Below are positions 1 to 8,281 of a stretch of 45,059 nt of DNA, one piece after another. Position 1 is the stretch's first letter. Each line of letters begins with the position of its first letter. The DNA is from an uncultured Clostridia bacterium (GTDB taxonomy: Bacteria; Bacillota; Clostridia; Oscillospirales; Acutalibacteraceae). The position numbers and the translations under genes are program-made. The notes below the pieces were generated by a model. The model worked only from the letters and a program-made list of their open reading frames with translations, had not been told where the DNA came from and ran no database searches. The stretch lies in NCBI GenBank assembly GCA_905235625.1, contig CAJOLX010000007.1:1-45059 (forward strand), read 5' to 3'.

Positions 1-679
1 CGTTGCAGCTTGTAAGCACTCCGTGATAAAAGAGCAGCCAGCCTTCGTCCGTTTCTATGGGGGTGGGGCCTGCGCCGACCTTGGTCATCTCCCAGTTTTT
101 AACGGGCGACATAACGAACCTGTGCTTTCCCCAATAAACCAAATCCTTGCTGCGCATTAAGAATATGTCGCCGTAAGGGGTGTGACCTCTGTCGCAGGGT
201 CTGATGAGCATAACGTATTCGCCGTTAATTTTGCGGGGAAACAGCACGCCGTTGCGCGCGACGGGATAGCACGCTTCTTCATATTCTTTAAACGATTTAA
301 AATCTTTTGTGGAAGCGACTCCGATAACGGTGCCGTGGGGCGTGAGCTTTACCCAGGTGAGATAATATTCGCCGTCGATTTCGCAAATTCTGGGGTCATA
401 GCCTTCAAAAATATATTCGTTATTCAGCTCCCAGTTAACGGCGTCTTTGCTGAAGCCGGTAACGATGACCTGGTCTCTCGTTCTCGTATCAACTCGGAAC
501 ACTCCCGCGAAGCCGTCGTCGAAAGGAACGACCGCGGAATTAAAAATGCTGTTTGCAAAATAAAGATTGTCGCGAGTTATTATCGGATTGCCGTCATATC
601 TCCAAACGGGATATTCATAACCTTCGGGCTTATCCTGCCAAGGGATAGAAGGTATTGCTTTGCCTATTATTTCAGCCAT
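1..679 (-). CDS. GH130 family mannoside phosphorylase, C-terminal part outside window
   Basis: The reading frame runs from an ATG at 679 off the left edge, giving the first 226 residues. Family GH130 enzymes phosphorolyse beta-1,4-mannosyl-glucose or beta-mannooligosaccharides to mannose 1-phosphate in the cytoplasm. Seen here: YDPRICEIDGEYY, a GNG-like NGVLFPRKINGEY stretch, RPCDRGHTPYGDIF, SKDLVYWGKHR and KVGAGPTPIETDEGW, all in the order expected for the five-bladed propeller fold. The YDPR form (rather than EDPR) points to the mannosylglucose phosphorylase side of the family, but the exact substrate is uncertain. The SD GGAGAG lies 5 bases before the ATG. The gene follows the cyclophilin gene by 17 bases, so it is probably the last or a later gene of that operon. 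Confidence 0.85.
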   Translation of the reverse strand, partial: MAEIIGKAIPSIPWQDKPEGYEYPVWRYDGNPIITRDNLYFANSIFNSAVVPFDDGFAGVFRVDTRTRDQVIVTGFSKDAVNWELNNEYIFEGYDPRICEIDGEYYLTWVKLTPHGTVIGVASTKDFKSFKEYEEACYPVARNGVLFPRKINGEYVMLIRPCDRGHTPYGDIFLMRSKDLVYWGKHRFVMSPVKNWEMTKVGAGPTPIETDEGWLLFYHGVLTSCN

Positions 680-696
680 ATATACTCTCCGTTAAA

Positions 697-1287
697 TTAC
701 TCCGAAACAGTGATTTCGTTAATTACAACGTCTTCAAGAGGCTTGTCGCCCGCGCCGCACTTGACAGCGGCAATTTTATCAACAACGTTCATTCCGTCAT
801 AAACGAAACCGAAAACGGTGTGTTTATAATCGAGCCAGGGAGTGCCGCCGAGAGCTTTATAATCCTCAACGCATTCGGGAGGGAAATATTCGGGAAGCTG
901 CTCCATCTGAGAGATAAGAGAAGAGTCGGCGGAGTCAAGCTGAACTATAAAGAACTGGCTGCCGTTAGTGCCGGGGCCCGCGTTAGCCATTGAAAGGGCG
1001 CCTCTTATATTGTGATAATCGGGGCTGAATTCGTCTTCAAAAGGCTTGCCCCAAACGCTTTCTCCGCCCATGCCGGTGCCTGTGGGGTCGCCGCCCTGAA
1101 TCATAAAATCGGGAATAACTCTGTGAAAAATTATGCCGTTATAATAGCCGTTTTTCGCAAGCGAGGTGAAATTCTCAACCGCTTTCGGAGCGGCGTCGGG
1201 GAACAGCTTAACTTTAATGTCGCCGAGAGTTGTTTTTATCACAGCGGTTTTATCGTTCTTTTCTGGTTTTGCGGTTTGTTTGCTCAT
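697..1287 (-). CDS. Cyclophilin-type peptidyl-prolyl cis-trans isomerase
   Basis: A 196-residue cytosolic protein with no signal peptide. It should speed up isomerisation of proline peptide bonds during folding. The cyclophilin signature [14 protein letters not shown] lies at residues 54-67 with the catalytic Arg at 56. [19 protein letters not shown] at 96-114 and HTVFG at 156-160 complete the active site. Between QFFI and HTVFG there is an extra segment of roughly 30 residues (about 119-152) relative to short bacterial cyclophilins; from memory this also occurs in other clostridial members. Its ATG overlaps the TGA of the upstream gene (ATGA), so the two are translationally coupled. Confidence 0.93.
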   Translation of the reverse strand: MSKQTAKPEKNDKTAVIKTTLGDIKVKLFPDAAPKAVENFTSLAKNGYYNGIIFHRVIPDFMIQGGDPTGTGMGGESVWGKPFEDEFSPDYHNIRGALSMANAGPGTNGSQFFIVQLDSADSSLISQMEQLPEYFPPECVEDYKALGGTPWLDYKHTVFGFVYDGMNVVDKIAAVKCGAGDKPLEDVVINEITVSE

Positions 1288-2300
1288 TTATTTTCTGCCC
1301 TTTCATGAATATTATTCGTAAGTATGATTTCGCCGTCGTCTGTAAATGAGGCGATAATGCCGTTATAATCGAATGTCGCGTAAAACGGTATTTTCGCGTG
1401 CATTGTAAAATTCCATTTAACGTTCGGATAAACCTTGCCCTGCTCGTTTGGTATAATAGCGACGTCGGGAGTGAGGCAATCGAGAAAATACATTGACGAC
1501 GAGCCGAAATAGCCGTGGTGAGCCGCCTTTAACAAATCAACGTGGCCTACGCTTTCGCCGAGCTTCTTTTCAAGGCCCGTTTTTGAAGTAATGTCCGCTG
1601 CAAGAAAAGCCGATTTATCGCCTTTAACAACTTTCGCGCCGATACTCGCGGCATTTTCTCCCTTGCCCTTTGACTCTTCATAATTAACGGTGTTGAAAAG
1701 CTCAATATCAAAGTCGCCGAGCGTTAAATTCTCGGGAATATCCTGAATGAGCTCAATATTTCTTTCGGCAAGATCTTTTATAATAGTATTGTAAATTTCA
1801 AGCAAACCCCATTCGTTAACTTCATAGTCATAATCAATATCGGGGTCGTACTCTTTAAAGTAGGCTTTATTTATGATTATGTCTTCGTCATTTATTATTT
1901 TGTCAAACGAGCCGGAATGGTCATAATGATAGTGAGTAGCTATTATGAACTCGAGATTTACTTTTCCGCTTTCGTCTGCGGCAACGTCTTTAAGATAAGA
2001 AATGACTCTTTGAGAATATCCGCGATACTGCGACTTTCTGCGGGGGTTGTTTTCGCCCTCGCCGGAGTCGATAAGCGCAAACTTGCCGTTGCTCTCGAGC
2101 AAAATACAGTCCGAATTGGCGGTGTTTAAAAAATGAATTCTGTCATCGCCGTATTCGCCGCCGAAAGTTTCCTCTTTAATGTCAAACCTTTTTGCGTAGC
2201 GATTGCCTATGGCAACCGTAATTATATCAAGAATAAAAATTGCCGCCATTAACGGAACGATAATCCACGTGGCAATTTTTTTAGCTTTGTTTTTATTCAT
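1284..2300 (-). CDS. Membrane-anchored metallo-beta-lactamase fold hydrolase, ComEC C-terminal-like
   Basis: I place the start at the ATG at 2300, which has the SD GGGAGA 4-5 bases upstream; the longer frame to 2372 would include the promoter region. The protein is 338 residues. Residues about 8-31 form one hydrophobic helix after a Lys-rich start, so it is probably anchored with the enzyme domain outside. The metallo-beta-lactamase motif HYHYDH is present, followed by LAADI (metal-bridging Asp) and KAAHHG. This pattern matches the stand-alone MBL domain of ComEC/Rec2. In such proteins a nuclease or phosphodiesterase role is likely, but the substrate cannot be read from sequence. First gene of a unit with the cyclophilin and the GH130 gene. 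Confidence 0.82.
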   Translation of the reverse strand: MNKNKAKKIATWIIVPLMAAIFILDIITVAIGNRYAKRFDIKEETFGGEYGDDRIHFLNTANSDCILLESNGKFALIDSGEGENNPRRKSQYRGYSQRVISYLKDVAADESGKVNLEFIIATHYHYDHSGSFDKIINDEDIIINKAYFKEYDPDIDYDYEVNEWGLLEIYNTIIKDLAERNIELIQDIPENLTLGDFDIELFNTVNYEESKGKGENAASIGAKVVKGDKSAFLAADITSKTGLEKKLGESVGHVDLLKAAHHGYFGSSSMYFLDCLTPDVAIIPNEQGKVYPNVKWNFTMHAKIPFYATFDYNGIIASFTDDGEIILTNNIHERAENK

Positions 2301-2342
2301 AAAATCTCCCGCAAAGATTAAATTTCTGCATATAACTTTGAT

Positions 2343-2351
2343 ATAATAACA
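2343..2351 (-). promoter_or_regulatory. Possible extended -10 promoter for the MBL-cyclophilin-GH130 operon
   Basis: On the minus strand TGT followed by TATTAT forms an extended -10 box about 43 bases before the ATG at 2300. No convincing -35 box stands 17 bases upstream. Weak call based on motif only. Confidence 0.35.
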
Positions 2352-2391
2352 CATCGCAAACCGATTTACCACTGTTTTTGTAAAATTTATG

Positions 2392-2420
2392 TTGTTTTTA
2401 GCGCCGTTTTATTGTAGAAT
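2392..2420 (+). promoter_or_regulatory. Sigma-A promoter for the SulP-like permease
   Basis: TTGTTT (2392-2397), a 17-base spacer, then TAGAAT (2415-2420). It lies 32 bases before the ATG at 2453, which has the SD AGGGAGA at 2437-2443. Confidence 0.65.
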
Positions 2421-2452
2421 AATTTAAAATCGCTTTAGGGAGAATCTGCGCT

Positions 2453-3610
2453 ATGCAGTATGATTATAAACAAGGATTGCTTAATTCAATATATAAAGCC
2501 ACTATGCTCTCGGCGTTTGCGGTCAGCATATCCGTTTGCTCGGGCTACGGCATGATAACCTGCGTTATCGCCGCCGCTTTTGCAGCGGTTATTTACGTGA
2601 TAAAGCCCGACGCATCACTTTTGCCGCTGTTTCTCGGCTACTGCATAAACTTAACGGCAATCAGATACACAGGGCTCGGCGCCGCCATGATTTCGATGAT
2701 GCTCGCCGGCGCTTTCATTCTGCTTTCGGGCAAAGTTTCATCTCTCAAAAAAGGCATTTTCGGGCCCGTATTCTTGCCCACCGTTATGCTTTCGCTCGCT
2801 CTCGTAATAACCGTTATTAACACAAACGAATATTTCGGCATAGAGGCGAGCGGCAAAAACGTTGTTGAAATGTTGACAAATTACCATTCACTCGGTTTTC
2901 ATCCGAATTGGAGAGGCATTTTATACGGCACCATTGTTATGGTGGTGATGATAACCTTCCCTCGTAAATTCAAAAAGGGCTCAAAGATAATAAGCCCTTA
3001 TTTTTGGGCAGTGATAATCACCTATCTTCTCAATTTCGCGCTTGTGCCTAAAGGAACGGTAGAAACGTTTGAAATGATAAAAGAGCCGGAATTCGTTATT
3101 TATTCCATTAAGAATATGACCGATATAGACAATAACGGCATATCCACTCTTCTTTACATTTTGCTTTTTGCTTTCTCTTTGGCTGTTTGCTATATTCTCG
3201 CTCTCGGAGAAGAAGAAAAGAATAACAAGGATTATCTTTACACCGGAGCCGCCGGAATACTCACCCCCGCCCTTTTCGGCTACGCTCTGCCGGGCAAGGT
3301 GTCAAGAAAAAGCGAAGATATGCTCATGGGCATAGTTTCTGCCGTTATCATTTTTGCATTCGCGTTTTTAACAAAATGCTTTACCCGCCTGCCCGTTTCG
3401 TCCTGCGCGGTCGTGATGATAGTGGGAGCATGGCAGCAGATAAAATGGGGCAAAATGAAAGACGCTTTTTCCGGAGCTGTCAATATCATAACGTTTTTCG
3501 CAATTATAATTCTTTCGCTTCTTGTTAACATAGCGGCTGGAGTGCTTGCGGGAGCGTTTATATGCTCCGTTTGCGAAAAGATAAGAGAAATGAAAAAAGA
3601 AGAAAACTGA
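2453..3610 (+). CDS. SulP-like membrane permease lacking a STAS domain
   Basis: A 385-residue protein made almost entirely of hydrophobic segments (about 10-12). I do not see a strong signature. The arrangement resembles the SulP/SLC26 anion transporter core: an N-terminal pair of helices after KQGLLN, a segment reading as pore-end then FPRKFKKGSKIISPYFWAVI (like the FPRL..KIPGPL region), and a C-terminal LPVSSCAVVMIVGAWQQIKW followed by two helices and a basic end, as where SulP cores finish. SulP proteins normally continue into a cytosolic STAS domain of about 120 residues; here the protein stops. It could instead be an unrelated permease. The substrate, perhaps an inorganic or dicarboxylic anion, is unknown. 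Monocistronic, with its own promoter and terminator. Confidence 0.55.
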   Translation: MQYDYKQGLLNSIYKATMLSAFAVSISVCSGYGMITCVIAAAFAAVIYVIKPDASLLPLFLGYCINLTAIRYTGLGAAMISMMLAGAFILLSGKVSSLKKGIFGPVFLPTVMLSLALVITVINTNEYFGIEASGKNVVEMLTNYHSLGFHPNWRGILYGTIVMVVMITFPRKFKKGSKIISPYFWAVIITYLLNFALVPKGTVETFEMIKEPEFVIYSIKNMTDIDNNGISTLLYILLFAFSLAVCYILALGEEEKNNKDYLYTGAAGILTPALFGYALPGKVSRKSEDMLMGIVSAVIIFAFAFLTKCFTRLPVSSCAVVMIVGAWQQIKWGKMKDAFSGAVNIITFFAIIILSLLVNIAAGVLAGAFICSVCEKIREMKKEEN

Positions 3611-3633
3611 ACACGTTTAAACCGAAAAAGCGA

Positions 3634-3675
3634 GGAGCCTTCATTGCCAAAGCGGCAACAAAGGCTCCCGTTTTA
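3634..3675. terminator. Bidirectional terminator between convergent genes
   Basis: GGAGCCTT (3634-3641) pairs with AAGGCTCC (3661-3668), with an inner TTGCC/GGCAA stem. CGTTTT follows on the plus strand and CGCTTTTT on the minus strand, so it can end both the permease transcript and the six-gene minus-strand operon. Confidence 0.8.
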
Positions 3676-3685
3676 AATTTTACCG

Positions 3686-4126
3686 TCAATCAACAGTAAC
3701 AGTTCCGTCAGAGCTGACGGATATTGACATGCCGTCTTTCACATAGTCAAGGAATTCCTGACCGAGAGAGTCAACAGTAACTATGGGTGAATCGGTCCAA
3801 ACGGCGGCAAGCACTGCGCCCGCAGCCGCAAGAGAATCAATATGCTCTGAGAAAAGCAGGCATTTCGGGGCTTTTTTAAGGTCGGCGGCGCAGTAAAGCA
3901 CCATTCCGCCCGTAGTTGAGCCGATAGTCTGCGGCAGGCAAAGAGCCTTGTCGAGCATTGATTTTTTGAAAAGGTCGGGGTTATTCTGGTCGCCGCACTT
4001 CACTTCTTTATCACCGAACTGCAAAGCGTTCTGGAAGGAAGCAAGGGTATTGAGACCGCCGTGAGAAACAAGAGCCGGAGCCGTGCATTCGCCCGCGACA
4101 ACGGGTCTGCCTTTAAACTGTTTCAT
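3686..4126 (-). CDS. Aconitase X small (swivel, DUF126-type) subunit
   Basis: A 146-residue cytosolic protein. GECTAPALVSHGGLNTLASF and LCLPQTIGSTTGGMVLY match the swivelling domain of aconitase X: substrate-loop Ser residues and the GSTTG motif, a variant of the family GRGSSSGS. The gene begins 1 base after the large-subunit stop, with an SD GGAGGC inside the end of that gene, so the two are made together. In the aconitase X family small and large parts are either fused or separate; here they are separate. Known family reactions include dehydration of cis-3-hydroxy-L-proline and, in archaea, of mevalonate 5-phosphate. Which substrate is used here is not determined. Confidence 0.82.
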   Translation of the reverse strand: MKQFKGRPVVAGECTAPALVSHGGLNTLASFQNALQFGDKEVKCGDQNNPDLFKKSMLDKALCLPQTIGSTTGGMVLYCAADLKKAPKCLLFSEHIDSLAAAGAVLAAVWTDSPIVTVDSLGQEFLDYVKDGMSISVSSDGTVTVD

Positions 4127-4127
4127 T

Positions 4128-5414
4128 TTATTTTGCCTCCTTTGTGATAATATCCAAAATCTCTTCGCTTCTGTAATATCTGGAGGTGGTATAGGTTCTC
4201 AGCTTATTTGAATTTGTAATTACCGCTTTCTTTTTGCAAAGAGGATTGTTCATATACATAAGCGGGCAAATATAGCTGAGAATTACGCCGCTCTCTTTAA
4301 GAGTTTTGGCGTATTCGGTTTTGCCGAACTCTTCGCAAACGGCGGGCGCCGCTGTGAGCACGGTGGGAACGGTAACCTTTTTAAGGCCGTTCTTTTTAAG
4401 AGAAGAGGATATATTCTCCGTCCACTCAATGAGCTGAGCCATTGAAAGATGAGGGCAGCCGACAAAGCAAAGCTTCGGCGCCGCTTCAATATCTTTCCAC
4501 ATAATGGGGTAATTATCCTGCACTCTCTGAAGCTCGGCGTCGTCAATAACGTAAACCTTTGCGTTTTCGCGGATAAGGCTCTCGCCGCTCTCTTTGGCTT
4601 CGGGGGTAAGGCCGTCAATGTGATAAAGGCCGACGGCGCCGTTTGAAGCGGTAGCCGCGCCGAAATCTTTAAGATAAGCCTTTGCGTCGTCATTGAGCTC
4701 ATTGCCTATCCACTTGTCAAGCCCCTTAACGTAAGGAACGTCTTCCATGACCTTCATGCCTATGGCGGAGCCGAGCACCTGCGCTTCGGGCTTCTTTTCG
4801 GTTTTGACTTCGATTATCCAGTCGGCTTTTCTGCCGTCGTCGGTAAGCAAGCCGAAATAAGGCACGTAGCCCACTATTGAGCCGAAAAGCTCAATAATTC
4901 CGCTGTTTCTGTTGCACCTTGCGCCGAGCACGGAGTTTGCGTAAACAACGGCGGAAGACTCAGCCCACGAAAGATATTCTCCCTTTTTGGGCGCGTTGCC
5001 AACCTCGTCCATGTAGCAGGTGCAGGTGTAGGAGCTCTCGTCGATAAGGCCGAGCTTTTTGAGCTGAGAATCATAACTGTCCTGCATGGTATACATAAAC
5101 TTCTTGAAAACCAATTTTTCAAGAATACCCGCGGGAACGTTATCATCGAGGGGTTTGGGATCAACGGTAAACTGCTGCCTTGACAGCGCTCCGCCCTCTA
5201 TCAGCTGATCCATCAGGTTGTAGACAGGCTTCATCACCTTCAAGCCGAAGCTCGTAACAAGGTGACCTTTGGCGCTCGTAACGGGCACCATTTTTTCCGC
5301 TCCGAAGGCTTCGCCGTAAAGCACAAGGGTTTTCATAACCTTTGCCATGGCTTCCCCTTCAGAGCCGTTGAGAATGTCAAGCTGCTCAGGGGTCAGGGTC
5401 ATTTTGTAATCCAT
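4128..5414 (-). CDS. Aconitase X catalytic (large) subunit
   Basis: A 428-residue iron-sulfur-type dehydratase. The family hallmark is seen in TCTCYMDEVGNAPKKGEYLS followed by WAESSAVVYANSVLGARCNR and, near the C-terminus, FVGCPHLSMAQL. Cys residues in these blocks are the expected cluster ligands. The length fits the stand-alone catalytic subunit. The SD AAAGGA precedes the ATG by about 10 bases. It follows the TrkH gene by 33 bases. Aconitase X enzymes act on hydroxyproline or isoprenoid intermediates; no proline racemase, reductase or mevalonate gene lies nearby, so the physiological reaction is open. The link with potassium transport is only by operon. Confidence 0.88.
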   Translation of the reverse strand: MDYKMTLTPEQLDILNGSEGEAMAKVMKTLVLYGEAFGAEKMVPVTSAKGHLVTSFGLKVMKPVYNLMDQLIEGGALSRQQFTVDPKPLDDNVPAGILEKLVFKKFMYTMQDSYDSQLKKLGLIDESSYTCTCYMDEVGNAPKKGEYLSWAESSAVVYANSVLGARCNRNSGIIELFGSIVGYVPYFGLLTDDGRKADWIIEVKTEKKPEAQVLGSAIGMKVMEDVPYVKGLDKWIGNELNDDAKAYLKDFGAATASNGAVGLYHIDGLTPEAKESGESLIRENAKVYVIDDAELQRVQDNYPIMWKDIEAAPKLCFVGCPHLSMAQLIEWTENISSSLKKNGLKKVTVPTVLTAAPAVCEEFGKTEYAKTLKESGVILSYICPLMYMNNPLCKKKAVITNSNKLRTYTTSRYYRSEEILDIITKEAK

Positions 5415-5447
5415 ACAGACTCAATCCTTTCTATTCTGATTCGCTTT

Positions 5448-6902
5448 TTAAGCGTGTTTGCTCGGAATTAAATTTTTTGAAAAGAGCATAAACATCGGTA
5501 TGAGCTCAAGTCTTCCCGCAAGCATATCAAAGGTCAGCACAACCTTTGAAAGATTAGAAAACGCGCTGAAATTGCCCGCGGGGCCTATTTCGGCAAAAGC
5601 CGGGCCCACGTTATTTATGCAGGTGATAACGCTCGTTATGGTCGGCAGCATTTCGTGGCCGTCAATGGCGATAATGAAAACCGAGAGGAAAATCACTCCC
5701 AAGTAAATCGCGAGAAAGTTGATAACGCCCGAAACGGTTTCTTCGTCAACCGACCTTCCGTTCATCTTAACGCCTTCAACCGTTCTCGGATTGAACGCGT
5801 GCTTAATGGTGCGTTTTGCATTCTTTAATATAATAGCAACTCTTTGAATTTTAAGTCCGCCGCCCGTTGAGCCCGCGCACGAGCCGAAAAACATCAGCAT
5901 GAGCAAAATGATTTTTGCGAGGGTCGGCCAGATGTCAAAATTAACCGTTGAAAAACCGGTCGTTGAAATAATTGATGTTACCTGGAAGAAAGAGAGCCTT
6001 AAAGACTGAACGAAGGGATAATGAGTGAAGGTAAGCTCAAGGGTTATAATGAGCGTTGCGGCGATTATGGCGCCGAGATACCACCTGAGCTCCTCATCCT
6101 TGAGAGCGCTTTTAACGTGACCTTTAAGCGAAAGATAATAGAGGTTGAAATTCACGCCGAAAAGCAGCATGAATATCGCTATTACTATTTCGCAATAAGC
6201 GCTGTTATAACCCTCTATGCTCTTATTTAAAACGCTGAAGCCTCCCGTGCCCGCCGTTGCGAAAGCAGTGCAAACGGAGTCAAACAGCGGCATTTTGCCG
6301 AGGCAAAGAAGCGCTATGAGCAAAACGGTCATGCCGATATACATGGCGTAAAGAATTCTTGCAGAAGCCCTGAGGCGTGAAACGAGCTTGCCGACGCTCG
6401 GGCCCGGCACCTCGGCTCTCATTATGTGCATGGCGGAGCCTTCGGTTTTAGGCATAACGGCAATGGCAAAAACAAGAATGCCCATACCGCCTATGAAATG
6501 AGTGAATGAGCGCCAGAAAAGAATGCTTTTGGGCAGCGCTTCAATCTCGGTAAGTATAGTTGAGCCGGTGGTGGTAAAGCCCGAAACGGTTTCAAAAAAC
6601 GCGTCGAAATATTTCGGAATGGCTCCGCTTAATTTAAACGGCAAAGCGCCGAACAAAGACATAAAAATCCACGTGAGCGCAACGAGCATGTATCCGTCTT
6701 TTGCGTAGAAGGACTCTTTCTCGGGCTTTTTAATTCTCATCAAAAAGCCGGTCAGAGCGAGAGCCGCCATCGTAATGAGGAACGAAAGCGTTGTTTTGAA
6801 CCCTTCCCGGTATAAAACGGAAACCATTACCGGCAACACAAGCAGCACGGCTTCAATGAGCAGAATAGAGCCGAGCACGTTGTAAATTTTTCTGTAATTC
6901 AA
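5448..6902 (-). CDS. trkH: TrkH-family potassium uptake channel subunit
   Basis: A 484-residue integral membrane protein with the four-fold M1-P-M2 repeat of the Trk/Ktr/HKT family. The four filter regions read TTTGST, ATAGTGGFS, STTGFST and NNVGPA, each with the key Gly. SCAGSTGGGLKIQR marks the intramembrane gate and cytosolic contact with TrkA. It mediates potassium uptake and needs the RCK protein encoded just upstream. The start is TTG at 6902: the SD AAGGTGA lies 6 bases before it and no in-frame ATG is near. The gene is 20 bases after trkA. Confidence 0.94.
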   Translation of the reverse strand: MNYRKIYNVLGSILLIEAVLLVLPVMVSVLYREGFKTTLSFLITMAALALTGFLMRIKKPEKESFYAKDGYMLVALTWIFMSLFGALPFKLSGAIPKYFDAFFETVSGFTTTGSTILTEIEALPKSILFWRSFTHFIGGMGILVFAIAVMPKTEGSAMHIMRAEVPGPSVGKLVSRLRASARILYAMYIGMTVLLIALLCLGKMPLFDSVCTAFATAGTGGFSVLNKSIEGYNSAYCEIVIAIFMLLFGVNFNLYYLSLKGHVKSALKDEELRWYLGAIIAATLIITLELTFTHYPFVQSLRLSFFQVTSIISTTGFSTVNFDIWPTLAKIILLMLMFFGSCAGSTGGGLKIQRVAIILKNAKRTIKHAFNPRTVEGVKMNGRSVDEETVSGVINFLAIYLGVIFLSVFIIAIDGHEMLPTITSVITCINNVGPAFAEIGPAGNFSAFSNLSKVVLTFDMLAGRLELIPMFMLFSKNLIPSKHA

Positions 6903-6922
6903 ATCAATTCACCTTGCAGCAA

Positions 6923-8278
6923 TCAATAAAAAATATCATTCAGATTTCCGAGCGTTCTGCCGGAGGTAACGACTATAACGGTGTCGCCCGAAAGCATATA
7001 ATCATCGCCGCCCGGGAATATAATTTTGCCCTTTCTGATAATGGCTACGACAAGCAAATCGGAATGTATTTTTAAATCCCTGAACGGGACGTTCTCGTAT
7101 TTTATGCCCGAGGGTACGGTGAATTCAAGCGCCTCTACCCTGCCCCCGACGAGTTTATAGAGGGCGTTAATCTGAGAGCTGTCTTCGGAATTCTGGAGCG
7201 CTCTGACGTATCTTGTAACGAGAGAGGAAGCTACAATCTGCGGTGAAATAACGGTTTCAAGCCCTATGTCGGTGATAATCGAATAAGAGTGCCTGTCAAC
7301 CTTGGTAATAACCTTTTTGAGGTTTTTGGAATAGGCGTACATCGAAACGATTATGTTTTCTTCGTCAATGCCGGTGAGAGCTATAAGAGCGTCCTGGTTT
7401 TCGATATTTTGCTCGTCAAGAACGTCCTGGTCGGTGCCGTCGCCGCAGATAACGGAAACGTCGTCAAGCACTTCGGAAAGATACCTGCACCTGTTTTCGT
7501 CCGTTTCAATAACGGTGATGTTTCTGCCGGTCTGAGAAAGCAGTTTTGATAAGTAAAGCCCTATTCTGCCGCCGCCGACTATCATTACGTTGTTGATTTT
7601 TTGCTTATAAACGCCTATGGCTCTGAGGAACGCGGTAATCTCCGAGCGGGTGCCGGTAAGATTTATTGAGTCGTTGGCTTTAAGCACGTAATCACCGGAA
7701 GGAATGGTGACTTCGTTGCCTCTCTGCACGGCGCAGATAAGCACCTTCTGCTTGTATTTCTTTCTGATGTCGACAACAGCCATTTCGCAAAGCGGATTAT
7801 TCTCGTGAATAACTATTCTCGCGAGCTCAAGCTTGCCGCCTGCAAACGCGTCAACGTGAGCAACAGACGGGAAGCGGATAATTCTCGCGATTTCGTTTGC
7901 TACTTCGTATTCGGGATTTACGACAAGGCTTATGCCGATTTTTTCTCTGAGGAAATTAAGCTGGCTCAGATAATCGGGGTTTCTCACCCTCGCAACAGTT
8001 TGCTTTGTGCCGAGCTTTGAGGCGAACATACAGCAGAGTATGTTCATTTCGTCAGACGAGGTGCAGGCGATAATGAGGTCGGCGCGCTTTGCTCCGGCTT
8101 CTTCGAGCACTTCTATATTTACGCAGTTGCCGCAAATGCCCATAACGTCATAAGTGTCGACAACCCTCGTAACCTTTGAGCTGTTAATGTCAACGGCAAC
8201 AATGTCGTGACCTTCCGATGCGAGCTGAGAGGTAAGCGTTACACCGAGCTTACCCTGCCCGACAATGATAATATTCAT
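6923..8278 (-). CDS. trkA: Trk potassium uptake system NAD-binding protein TrkA (two RCK units)
   Basis: A 451-residue peripheral membrane protein. Two Rossmann folds are visible: GQGKLG at residues 7-12 and VGGGRIGLYLSK near 235-246. Each is followed by a RCK_C ligand-binding segment (around 140-220 and 370-450). This two-unit form is the classical TrkA, gating TrkH in response to nucleotides. DKFDR-type acidic ribose contacts appear as VAVDIN and VIETDE. It sits 3 bases after the MFS gene and 20 bases before trkH, so channel and gating ring are co-expressed. Confidence 0.94.
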   Translation of the reverse strand: MNIIIVGQGKLGVTLTSQLASEGHDIVAVDINSSKVTRVVDTYDVMGICGNCVNIEVLEEAGAKRADLIIACTSSDEMNILCCMFASKLGTKQTVARVRNPDYLSQLNFLREKIGISLVVNPEYEVANEIARIIRFPSVAHVDAFAGGKLELARIVIHENNPLCEMAVVDIRKKYKQKVLICAVQRGNEVTIPSGDYVLKANDSINLTGTRSEITAFLRAIGVYKQKINNVMIVGGGRIGLYLSKLLSQTGRNITVIETDENRCRYLSEVLDDVSVICGDGTDQDVLDEQNIENQDALIALTGIDEENIIVSMYAYSKNLKKVITKVDRHSYSIITDIGLETVISPQIVASSLVTRYVRALQNSEDSSQINALYKLVGGRVEALEFTVPSGIKYENVPFRDLKIHSDLLVVAIIRKGKIIFPGGDDYMLSGDTVIVVTSGRTLGNLNDIFY

Positions 8279-8281
8279 CTT

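Noticed and set aside
182-802. Plus-strand frame at the left edge
   Set aside because: Lies opposite the GH130 gene and crosses into the cyclophilin gene on the other strand; no motifs or SD.
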